This document shows positions 21,091 through 29,948 of a stretch of DNA of 64,000 nucleotides, piece after piece (position 1 is the first letter of the stretch; the number at the start of each line of letters is the position of its first letter). The DNA comes from Thermoplasmata archaeon (GTDB lineage: Archaea; Thermoplasmatota; Penumbrarchaeia; JAEHCK01): the NCBI GenBank assembly GCA_020696345.1, contig JAEHCK010000004.1:22916-86915 (forward strand), in the 5' to 3' direction. The translations under genes and the position numbers were made by a program. Below the pieces are notes generated by a model, which worked only from the letters and a program-made list of their open reading frames with translations, made no database searches and was not told the origin of the DNA.

Positions 21091-21614
21091 TTATTTTCCT
21101 CCAAATTTTTTTTCTATATATATCTTTATTTTTTCTTGTTATCGAATGCTTTCAAAATTCTAATTCTTTATAATTTTTTTTTAAACAATTCTGGTTTGGG
21201 AAATTCTACTTTTTTACCACCTCCAATAATTAAAAGTTAAATGACGCCCATTGAGATTGAATTATTATTTCTTACATAATTAAAATTATTTTTATTGTTT
21301 TAAAATAAAAATAAAATTGGAATCTCTCGCATATACAATCTAACTCCTTGCCTCCCAATTATCCAATTTTTTCCGCACATTAATAGACGAAAAATAGCCT
21401 TCTAACAAATTTTATCCGATTGCTTTAAAAACATATTGAACTCTCTTAAATTATTCTGCTATTCATTGAGATTTTGAATTATAGGGGCAAGGTATTTCGC
21501 GTATATAGGTATTATGCACAAATTTATTTATTATCAAATATTAAATTAAAATATTGAGAAAATACATAATTTATAAACATCGACTATTTTTATTTTAAGA
21601 ATTTAATGATCCTA

Positions 21615-22022
21615 TTATTTTTCTTTCTTTTTGAGAGCGCGCTTTTTTTTCCGATACTCGCGTTTGGTGGATAATCGGACAAGGTTCAGACTAAGCAAGG
21701 TTTCTAAAAATTTTACGACGCGGTCTAAAACGGGTTCCACATCCTCATGATACTGGTCATCAAGTTCGGTGCAAATACTGGAGATATCATGTTTGCCGTC
21801 ACACATAAGCCATATCTTTGAACCGATCTCATCAAGTGGCCGCCGGATCATGTCGGGCCCGCTAATTTTTTTGTGCAGCCACTCTTCGAACTTTGTAAAA
21901 TTCTTGGGATAAATAAGCACAACTTGCCCGTCATCATCTTCCCATTTCACACGGCCGCGTACAGGGTATAATGATAACAACCGCTGCATTTTCGGGTCTA
22001 GCTCTCCAAATTTTACGGGCAT
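21615..22022 (-). CDS. PqqD-like domain protein
   Basis: MPVKFGELDPKMQ...RPLDEIGSKIWLMCDGKHDISSICTELDDQYHEDVEPVLDRVVKFLETLLSLNLV; listed upstream extension is translated repeat DNA. Confidence 0.7.
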   Translation of the reverse strand: MPVKFGELDPKMQRLLSLYPVRGRVKWEDDDGQVVLIYPKNFTKFEEWLHKKISGPDMIRRPLDEIGSKIWLMCDGKHDISSICTELDDQYHEDVEPVLDRVVKFLETLLSLNLVRLSTKREYRKKKRALKKKEK

Positions 22023-22099
22023 GTGATCGCAGCCATAGTGATCTATTATAATAAAATTATTGGGTTCTTCTCCCAATTTTGGTAATAATAAAAAATTTA

Positions 22100-22306
22100 T
22101 TGAGTTAAGGATTGTGTGATAATTTGATGAGTTGATGTTGGGTTGATAACTTGATGAATTGATGCTGGTTTGATAATTTGCTGAATTGATAATGGGATGA
22201 TAATTTGCTGAATTGATTCTGGATTGATCAAGAAATTGATATTCCATTAAATTATCATGATATCGACATCTCCTCAAATTATCAAGTCATTGACATCACA
22301 TCAAAT
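22100..22306. repeat. 27-bp tandem array with partial opposite arm
   Basis: GATAATTTGCTGAATTGATAATGGGAT-type units of 27 bp (~5x), then ATCATGATATCGACATCTCCTCAAATTATCAAGTCATTGACATC. Confidence 0.8.
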
Positions 22307-22307
22307 A

Positions 22308-23171
22308 CTACAAAATATGATGTGGACAATCGGGGTTAATATCGATCTCTAATTCATCAGCAATATTACGTTTCCCATCATAATAGAACAGATTATGGAT
22401 GATAGCATCGGAGTGCCCCGAGATTATCTTTATGGCCTCGCGCACCTGGATGGCAGATACTATCGCAGTTGTTGTGATCTCTGCCGCCATTTTCTGCTCG
22501 AAAAATGTAATGTCCGTTCCAGTACAGCTGAAGCGTTTCTCCAGGATCTTCATATGTGTTTTGTTCATACCGCATTCTAAACAGCTGGTTTCGGGCGGGA
22601 ATACAACCTGTACCTTTCCTACGAATCCAAGTGTAGCGGCATCAACATATGGGATTTTATTATAATAACTGTGGGCATTAATATGCAGCCTGGCACCGAC
22701 ATTATCCAAACATCCAAGAACTATATCATGGCTCGGGATAAATTCCTCTGGCATATCTTCGATCTTACTGGTGAAATGATCCACTTTGATATCTTTATCC
22801 ATCAGTTTCATCTTTTCTGCCACGACCTCGGCTTTCAAGCGTTTCTTATCTGCATCCAGATCAGAAAAGAACAGGCAGCGGTTCAAATTTGAGCGTACTA
22901 TATAGTCCATATCGATAATAGAAATGTTTCGAAATCCGGATAATATCAGATTTTTTGCCACTTCGTTCCCAATGGCACCAACACCGACCATGAGCACCTT
23001 GGCTTTTTGTATCTTCTCCAGATCCAGCCACGCTATTCTTTTTGTGCGCTCGAATTTATCCTCGTTTAAACTATCTGCGCGAAGGACGAGTGTTTCTGAT
23101 CCGGATTTGGATACATTATTTATTTTTATTTTGGCCTTCGCGTCTTTTGTATTTACCACCTTGGCCGCCAT
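22308..23171 (-). CDS. ThiF/MoeB/E1-like adenylyltransferase
   Basis: VLMVGVGAIGNEVAKNLILSGFRNISIIDMDYIVRSNLNRCLFF; DAATLGFVGKVQVVFPPETSCLECG; RFSCTG; C-terminal CPHH. Confidence 0.85.
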   Translation of the reverse strand: MAAKVVNTKDAKAKIKINNVSKSGSETLVLRADSLNEDKFERTKRIAWLDLEKIQKAKVLMVGVGAIGNEVAKNLILSGFRNISIIDMDYIVRSNLNRCLFFSDLDADKKRLKAEVVAEKMKLMDKDIKVDHFTSKIEDMPEEFIPSHDIVLGCLDNVGARLHINAHSYYNKIPYVDAATLGFVGKVQVVFPPETSCLECGMNKTHMKILEKRFSCTGTDITFFEQKMAAEITTTAIVSAIQVREAIKIISGHSDAIIHNLFYYDGKRNIADELEIDINPDCPHHIL

Positions 23172-23269
23172 GTTCCATCACCTGCTCTTGTAAGGTTAAA
23201 TAGAACCATTATTTAATGATCTTGTGCAAATGAGTGATTAGTTATAAATAATTAACTAACATGGGAAAA

Positions 23270-23595
23270 TGGTAATTGATTGACAGTAGCCGTGATGAGC
23301 TATTGATTGACAGATGCCTGGATTCATTGTTGATTGACAGATACCTTGATTCATTGTTGATTGACAGATGCCTGGATTCATTGTTGATTGACAGATGCCT
23401 TGATTCATTGTTGATTGACAGATACCTTGATTCATTGTTGATTGATAGATGCCTAGCTTTTAAAATAAATTCCAGGAATCACCTCAGCCCGGCAACTGTT
23501 CAGCATCAACCCATCCAGGTATCTGCTCAGCATCAACCCAGCACGGTATCTGCTCAGCATCAACCCATCCAGGTATCTGCTCAGCACCAATTAAG
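23270..23595. repeat. Two-armed 27-bp tandem repeat element around a conserved core
   Basis: Left arm ATTGTTGATTGACAGATGCCTGGATTC (27 bp, ~6x); core CCTAGCTTTTAAAATAAATTCCAGGAATCA; right arm CAGCATCAACCCATCCAGGTATCTGCT (27 bp, ~3x). Confidence 0.9.
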
Positions 23596-23605
23596 CTCCG
23601 CAACA

Positions 23606-26377
23606 TTACAACCATTCTTCTTCTATTGTCACAGATTTATCGAAGTATTGTTCTATAACCTTTTGAACATTCGGGTTTGATTTATCATCCATGATTATTA
23701 TTCCACATGCCCTGGTTATTTTTTTTATACTTTGAATGAGATCTTGAGTAAATTGTCGTATCTTTTCTTCTGTAATGTACGTACTCAGGTTGGTTATATT
23801 ATCTACCAATACAAAGTCGATATTATCAAAATCAAAATTATACAAATTATCTTGGTCATTTTTCTTTTTGTTGAACGCATCCAGCATTCTGTCCAGAGAA
23901 AAGGCTTTATCGATCACACATACATTATCTCCCACCTCATGTTCCACACCGGCGATCGATGTAATGAAATCCAGGAATAGTAGGTTCTTGGTTGGTATGT
24001 TATGTGACCTCAATAATTTATCAATTAAAGTCGATGGATGGTTTATGCAAATATAGATACCCTTAAAATTTTCTTTTGATAGTATCTTAATAAGCGAAAT
24101 ATTTGCACGAATTACATATTTAGGATTTATTTTGACCAATAAGATCTCTTTATGTTTACCATCTAATTTCAAGCCCAATACTTCTTCCAGTTTTCCCACT
24201 GCTTTTGACCATCTATCTTTTTTAATTTCTATCTGACTTAATTTTGAAGTGGATTCGATCTTTTTAAGGTCATCACCGGATTCTTTACTGATCTCCAAAG
24301 CCTTTTCGAAATAGAATTTGGCATTACTCCATGTGCCTAGGATCAATGATAGATCACCAAGATTGATATGTAGATTGATCAATTGGGTCAGGTCCACCTC
24401 GGGCTCCGATGATGATGATGATGGTGTTTGTGATGTTGACATGTCAAGAGCCGAACGATAGTGAAACAGCGCTTCGTCATATGCGCAAAGCTCTTTTGCG
24501 ATCTCAGCTTCTCTTATTGAATAATAAACCGCTTTATCGATGACACCGCCGCAGGAGAAATGATGGGCAAGCTCGACATAATGATCTTTCAAATTTTTAT
24601 GATAAAGTTTCTCGATGCTAGCACCGATCCTAGCGTGTAGTATTTTCTTCCGTCTCGAGCCAAGATCGTTGTAAATAACCTCACGGATCAAAGTATGATC
24701 GAATTTGTATCGATCAACATCCACTTCATGAATTATATTAGCGTTCATTAGTTTCTCGATATTATCTAATAGAAGCTCTTCATTGAGATCCATGGCCTCA
24801 AGCAAAATATCAAAATTAAAGTTACTACCAATGACCGATACATATTTCAATATCTGATCCACAAGGTCGTTATCTTTGGTTACCCTATTTATTCGCATAC
24901 GAATTACTTCAGTGATCGAGTCTGGAATCTCGATCTTGGAAATATCCAATTTTTTATAATGTGTTTTATCTTCCAGATCTATCAAATTCTCCTCCAGTAA
25001 TGATTTCAAGATCTCTTCTACATACAGCGGGTTACCTTCGCTCTTCTGAAAATTAAAACTTATCAATTTTTCAGGGACATCTTCATCAAGAATATTCTTC
25101 ACCACTTGCACGATGTCTTTTCTTGTAAGGCGATCTAAAATGATTTCATTTAAACTATCTTGGAGATTTAACTTCTTTATATTTTCCATCATTGTTTGGA
25201 TGAAGTTCTCACTCTCATTAATGTCTTCAGGGCGATAAGAACCGATTATAACAATATTTTTATCTACCATATTCTGGAATAAATATTGTAATAGCTGAAT
25301 TGACGACCTATCTGCCCAATGCAGGTCATCAATAAATAGAATTAACGGCTTTTTCGAAGCAATGTTTTTTATTAATAAAAGAATGGCTTGGAACATTTTA
25401 TCCTTTTCTGCCACATAATCCATGTCAATTGGCCTAACTTGATATCCGGAGGCTTGGTATTCGGGAATTGATATATTTGAAAGATTTGGCATATTTGGCA
25501 TTTTTGATGCAATTGTCGAGTCTTCAAATTCTGATGAGATCACGTGCATATACCGTTCAAATAACGCAATTTGTTGGCTGCCCAAGGTAGCGGGGTCGAT
25601 GGGTAAAATCAAAACCGCATTATTCAATGCAATATCGTCTTTTAATAATTCGACAAATTTTAAAACATTCTCAAAATTATTTTGCAAAATTAGATATTCC
25701 AGGCCATCGAGTAATACAACACTGTTTTTATTTTTTGAAACGAAATCCTTGATCACCCACCGTAATTTTTCAATGTGTGACGGGTCCAGTGACGGTATCT
25801 CCGTGGGGCTGCGGGTGAGCCAGTACATCTGGGAACTTTCCAGTTCATATTGCTTGTTGACCTCATCTGGATGTGTACGTGTAATGCATAACCCCAAGCG
25901 TTTCGGTTGCATCAATTCCTTGAAGGTATTGAAACTCTTTTTTATATTACTACCTTTGAACAGATAGCTGCCATAGATCGATGTGCCTGCAGATAGAAAT
26001 CCGCGGATCAATGGCATTATACTTATCAACTCGGGCGATACCTTGCAGATGATATCACTTATCTTTTCATTCTCATTTTTGTCATCCATTGATTCCAGAA
26101 GGCCGAACCAATTGCGTAATGCTTCGATAAAAGGCGAATATGGATCCAACCCTTGATGATATTTACATCTCCCTCTAAGATATTGTATATTTTGGTCAGA
26201 ACTCCGATCTACAAATTCTGAGACCAATCTGGTTTTTCCGATTCCCGCTTCACCGCTGAGCAATAATAAAGTGCCTTTGCCAGTACTTGCTTCATTTACC
26301 ATATCTTGGATCTCAGCAAGTTCATTCTTTCGGCCAATAAATTCCTTTGAGGTGATCTTGATCTTAGAAAACTCCAT
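23606..26377 (-). CDS. AAA-family (AAA_16/MalT-like) ATPase with nested DUF835-like domain, TPR-like region and C-terminal RecA-like degenerate domain
   Basis: GEAGIGKTRL Walker A; LILFIDDLHWADRSSIQLLQYL Walker B; insertion 'GLCITRTHPDEVNKQY...SVVLLDGLEYLILQNNFENVLKFVELLKDDIALNNAVLILPIDPATL'. Confidence 0.8.
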   Translation of the reverse strand: MEFSKIKITSKEFIGRKNELAEIQDMVNEASTGKGTLLLLSGEAGIGKTRLVSEFVDRSSDQNIQYLRGRCKYHQGLDPYSPFIEALRNWFGLLESMDDKNENEKISDIICKVSPELISIMPLIRGFLSAGTSIYGSYLFKGSNIKKSFNTFKELMQPKRLGLCITRTHPDEVNKQYELESSQMYWLTRSPTEIPSLDPSHIEKLRWVIKDFVSKNKNSVVLLDGLEYLILQNNFENVLKFVELLKDDIALNNAVLILPIDPATLGSQQIALFERYMHVISSEFEDSTIASKMPNMPNLSNISIPEYQASGYQVRPIDMDYVAEKDKMFQAILLLIKNIASKKPLILFIDDLHWADRSSIQLLQYLFQNMVDKNIVIIGSYRPEDINESENFIQTMMENIKKLNLQDSLNEIILDRLTRKDIVQVVKNILDEDVPEKLISFNFQKSEGNPLYVEEILKSLLEENLIDLEDKTHYKKLDISKIEIPDSITEVIRMRINRVTKDNDLVDQILKYVSVIGSNFNFDILLEAMDLNEELLLDNIEKLMNANIIHEVDVDRYKFDHTLIREVIYNDLGSRRKKILHARIGASIEKLYHKNLKDHYVELAHHFSCGGVIDKAVYYSIREAEIAKELCAYDEALFHYRSALDMSTSQTPSSSSSEPEVDLTQLINLHINLGDLSLILGTWSNAKFYFEKALEISKESGDDLKKIESTSKLSQIEIKKDRWSKAVGKLEEVLGLKLDGKHKEILLVKINPKYVIRANISLIKILSKENFKGIYICINHPSTLIDKLLRSHNIPTKNLLFLDFITSIAGVEHEVGDNVCVIDKAFSLDRMLDAFNKKKNDQDNLYNFDFDNIDFVLVDNITNLSTYITEEKIRQFTQDLIQSIKKITRACGIIIMDDKSNPNVQKVIEQYFDKSVTIEEEWL

Positions 26378-26490
26378 TTAAATTAACCACCGATTATTTC
26401 CTCTACCAATTTAATTATATTCAATACCAATCCTTGACTTTCTCCTCTCAACTTGGTTTTTTGGTTGGAATACTTAAATATTGAATTAAC

Positions 26491-27177
26491 CTATCGCAAG
26501 CCGGCCTGGACCGAGAATCCTTTCTGAGAAAGATCCACGGCGTGTTTACCAGTGGTATGGTCTGAGCCGCGCATCTTTAGGACCTCTAAATATTTCCTAC
26601 GACCGTCCTCGTATTCAATATTAGATAATATGATCACACCATCTGCGGTGTACGCAATGTCTAGAGGATACTCTTCATTCTGTTTGGACTCACCGGTCAA
26701 AATCGTGACCGCCTGCCAGTTTTTTAATGATGCAGATAGATCATATAAAAATTCACGATAATTAATATTTAAAAGAGTATCCACAACAGTAATCGGGTCG
26801 ATCACTATACGTTGTGGCATGATCTCAGCGATCTTATCCTCGATAAAATTACGAAGCTTATGGGGCTGTTTTTTTATAACCGAGCTCAGATCCAGGTATT
26901 TGATCTCATTACCCAAATAATCCTTATTAACGAATTCATATCTGGAAGTGAACCGGAGCATCCATTGTGTGGGTTCACTGAAAGTCGTAAAATATAATCC
27001 TTGTTCACCATTCCTTGCACCTTCGAACAAGAACTGGAGTGAAAAGGTCGTTTTGCCGGTGCCTGGGTTGCCTGCCAAAAGTATTGTTGACGGGAACGGG
27101 AAACCACCTTCTAACATCTCGTCCAAACCAGGAATCCCACTTTCAATTCGAACAAAATCAACGGTCATTGTTATCAC
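26491..27177 (-). CDS. KaiC-like RecA superfamily ATPase
   Basis: GIPGLDEMLEGGFPFPSTILLAGNPGTGKTTFSLQFLFEGARNGEQGLYFTTF. Confidence 0.85.
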   Translation of the reverse strand: MITMTVDFVRIESGIPGLDEMLEGGFPFPSTILLAGNPGTGKTTFSLQFLFEGARNGEQGLYFTTFSEPTQWMLRFTSRYEFVNKDYLGNEIKYLDLSSVIKKQPHKLRNFIEDKIAEIMPQRIVIDPITVVDTLLNINYREFLYDLSASLKNWQAVTILTGESKQNEEYPLDIAYTADGVIILSNIEYEDGRRKYLEVLKMRGSDHTTGKHAVDLSQKGFSVQAGLR

Positions 27178-27308
27178 ATTGCCTCATCGGATGAACTGTT
27201 TTAAATTATATTCAAATAACTTTCACACTAATCTTTATTAAATTCTAATTTATCGAAACCAATCCTTTCTTATAAATAGTATCTAATTACCAATACAAAT
27301 AATTTTTG

Positions 27309-28061
27309 TTAGCTCGAAACGTTGTTGGTAATTGCCAGGCCATTTGCAGTAAAAGCCAATGGGTGAAGTCGATTGTCATGTCGAGTTCCACGCATTTTTA
27401 TTATTTGGATCCCATGCTCAATCTCAGAATCCTGACCGGTTAGATTGTGCAAAAAAATTACACCCGATGCCAGATAATGCTCGAGTTTAAACGATTCGGG
27501 TTTTTCATGCTCGGAAAGCAGCAATACTGTTACATCTAATTGTTTTAACGAATTCATGATCTTCAATATCTCTTTTTCTTCTTTACCGCGGTTTCGGCCT
27601 TGGCCTTTGGTGATAAATGCAAGTGCTGCAGTAGAATCCAAGACCAAGCGTTTAATGTCGGTCTTTTTTATGATGGGTTCGATCTTCTCGAACACGTTTT
27701 TCGTAGTTGTTGTAGTCTGACTGGCACTTAGGTCATATATCATATCACGGGAGCTTTCGGTTTTTTTATCTTCATCCGAAAATAGTTCGGAACCCGCATC
27801 CATAAAAAATATCTTCTTGCTTTTTACATGATCTATTAAATTAAAATTATATCTTGACATATATTTGATAACGTTTGTTGGGTTATCTGTAAATGATACA
27901 TACAATCCTTTTTCATCACGAAGCGCGCCCTCCACAAGAAATTGTATTGCAAATGTTGTCCTCCCACTACCGGGGGGGCCACATATAATATATACCTGGT
28001 TATTGATCAAACCGCCTTCCAGCAACTTGTCAAAACCTGCTACACCTGTTTTTAATCTCAT
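27309..28061 (-). CDS. KaiC-like RecA superfamily ATPase
   Basis: GVAGFDKLLEGGLINNQVYIICGPPGSGRTTFAIQFLVEGALRDEKGLYVSF. Confidence 0.85.
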   Translation of the reverse strand: MRLKTGVAGFDKLLEGGLINNQVYIICGPPGSGRTTFAIQFLVEGALRDEKGLYVSFTDNPTNVIKYMSRYNFNLIDHVKSKKIFFMDAGSELFSDEDKKTESSRDMIYDLSASQTTTTTKNVFEKIEPIIKKTDIKRLVLDSTAALAFITKGQGRNRGKEEKEILKIMNSLKQLDVTVLLLSEHEKPESFKLEHYLASGVIFLHNLTGQDSEIEHGIQIIKMRGTRHDNRLHPLAFTANGLAITNNVSS

Positions 28062-28105
28062 GCAAAGACCCTCGGAAAAAAAATATTCTAATAATGGAAA
28101 ATAAT

Positions 28106-28179
28106 AGCGGGGGATGGATTTGAACCAACGATCTACGGGTTATGAGCCCGTCGGGATTTCCTGGCTACCCTACCCCGCT
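28106..28179 (-). tRNA. Initiator tRNA-Met(CAU)
   Basis: Reverse strand AGCGGGGTAGGGTAGCCAGGAAATCCCGACGGGCTCATAACCCGTAGATCGTTGGTTCAAATCCATCCCCCGCT; A1-U72 pair, anticodon CAU, three consecutive G:C pairs in the anticodon stem. Confidence 0.95.
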
Positions 28180-28369
28180 ATCTAAATTCATATCTGTTAT
28201 GTCAAAGTTAAACAATTTGTTATGACGGTATGATGCCATGAGGTTATAATGTTATAATATAATTATTTTAATGTTAGAAACCGGGTATACAATGGGATAT
28301 TAATTAAAGTTACTGCACTTCTGCGTTTTGATTTGATAGATTTATAATTTTAGTTCCACAAGATGGATT

Positions 28370-28580
28370 GACGCAGAACTGTAATCGAGATGAATTGACA
28401 ATGAGTGGTAGTCAAAATGAATTGATGCTGAATCGTGGTCGAGATGAATTTAAGCTGGATCGTAATCGAGATGAATTTATGATGGATCGTAGCTGAGCTG
28501 AGTTGATGTTGAATCGTAATCGAGCTGAATTAATAATGAATCGTAATCGAACTGGATTGACGCTGAATTGTAATTTTCCA
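28370..28580. repeat. 27-bp degenerate tandem array
   Basis: AATCGTAATCGAGCTGAATTAATAATG / GATCGTAATCGAGATGAATTTATGATG units of 27 bp, ~7 copies. Confidence 0.85.
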
Positions 28581-28660
28581 GCTCAACAATAATTCTACCC
28601 GACTACAGTCAAGCAATAAATAATCTCGATTATTACCCTGCAATAAGCAAGCACCGCTAA

Positions 28661-28879
28661 TTACTCGGCCACTATCCGGATCCCACCATCTTCATAATAT
28701 ATCCAGATGTTATCCTTTATCTCCTTTGTTAGGTTTGACAATGCATTGTATATGTCATCTTCCGATAAGTTCAATGCTTTTGCTGCGTCAGGGGTTGACC
28801 ATTTCTTACTTTGGAAATCATTGGCCTTGATAAATTCATATACCTTTTTTTCCAGCTCGCTTAGATCTTCATAAGACAT
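28661..28879 (-). CDS. Small winged-helix/HTH-like protein
   Basis: 72 aa; ELEKKVYEFIKANDFQSKKWSTPDAAKALNLSEDDIYNALSNLTKE. Confidence 0.6.
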   Translation of the reverse strand: MSYEDLSELEKKVYEFIKANDFQSKKWSTPDAAKALNLSEDDIYNALSNLTKEIKDNIWIYYEDGGIRIVAE

Positions 28880-28902
28880 TTATTCCACCTAAACATCTAT
28901 AA

Positions 28903-29889
28903 TTATTCCAGGCGGTCATTGCTCAATAACCTGATCTCAAATATCAGTGTTAATCCTTTGAGCTCTCCAGCATCATAAGCCTGCTCGGGTGGTATTGCCA
29001 CCACATGTGTTTCACCAGGTATCATGCCGATGATACCGTTTTCAAAGCCAGGTATTACAACAACATATTCCAATTCTTCATTGAACTTGTTATATTGAGA
29101 TTCATCACTTAATGATATTAATAACGGTTGTGGAGCCTGCACATCACGCATAGATTTATCGAATACGGTCCCATTTATGAACGAACCGAGGTAATAGGCA
29201 GATACCTTATCTCCATCTAATGCTTCGTTTTTCTCGTCCAACTGCTTGATCGTCAAGTCGATCTGGACCGTATCCAAGATCAATGTCGAAGATCTGGCTT
29301 TTAGAAATACATTTATTGGTGTTGGAACTCGGTATTCATTAGTCAGATCTGAGGTAACATCCAATATTACTGCCGAACTTGAACCGGGTTTTAATTTAAA
29401 ACTGTTCTTATTATATTTGATTTGAATATTTTTGATTTCATTATCATCGGATAATTCGTATATCTCCTCTCTGGCTCCAGTATTTGTTACTTTTAACAAA
29501 TAATTTGTAATACCGTTGATGTTCAATATATGCCAACTGTGCTTATCCCACTCCTGGGTTAGATCTGAAATAACAAATAACTCACCCGATAGATTACCAG
29601 TGGTTTGTTGATCATTATCCGAACTTGTATCTGCACCAAAAAAACCGTAAACAAAAAAGTAGCCGCCCAGGGTTCCTGTTATTAAAATAATAGCGATAAC
29701 AAGCACAAGCATATCTTGTTTTTTTCGTGATAGCTGCTGCTTGGCCGGAGCTTGACTGCGTCTACGCGATCTGGATAATGAGCTTAAATCCTCGTCAACA
29801 TCAAGATATTCATCATCATCCTCGAACTCGAGCAGTTCTTCATCTCGTTTGGTCTTTCGTCGACCAGCCCTATCACGTTTCTTTGCCAT
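28903..29889 (-). CDS. Membrane-anchored FKBP-type peptidyl-prolyl isomerase-like protein
   Basis: N-terminal charged region, TM helix, C-terminal 'DKVSAYYLGSFINGTVFDKSM...PGFENGIIGMIPGETHVVAIPPEQAYD'. Confidence 0.8.
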   Translation of the reverse strand: MAKKRDRAGRRKTKRDEELLEFEDDDEYLDVDEDLSSLSRSRRRSQAPAKQQLSRKKQDMLVLVIAIILITGTLGGYFFVYGFFGADTSSDNDQQTTGNLSGELFVISDLTQEWDKHSWHILNINGITNYLLKVTNTGAREEIYELSDDNEIKNIQIKYNKNSFKLKPGSSSAVILDVTSDLTNEYRVPTPINVFLKARSSTLILDTVQIDLTIKQLDEKNEALDGDKVSAYYLGSFINGTVFDKSMRDVQAPQPLLISLSDESQYNKFNEELEYVVVIPGFENGIIGMIPGETHVVAIPPEQAYDAGELKGLTLIFEIRLLSNDRLE

Positions 29890-29948
29890 GGACCCTCAGC
29901 CTTTTATATTGATAATTAATATAATTATTATAATAATAAATTTCCTCT

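Noticed and set aside
23270-23595. CRISPR array candidate (27-bp repeats)
   Set aside because: Units are contiguous with no unique spacers and two different unit families flank a core; no cas genes in the window.
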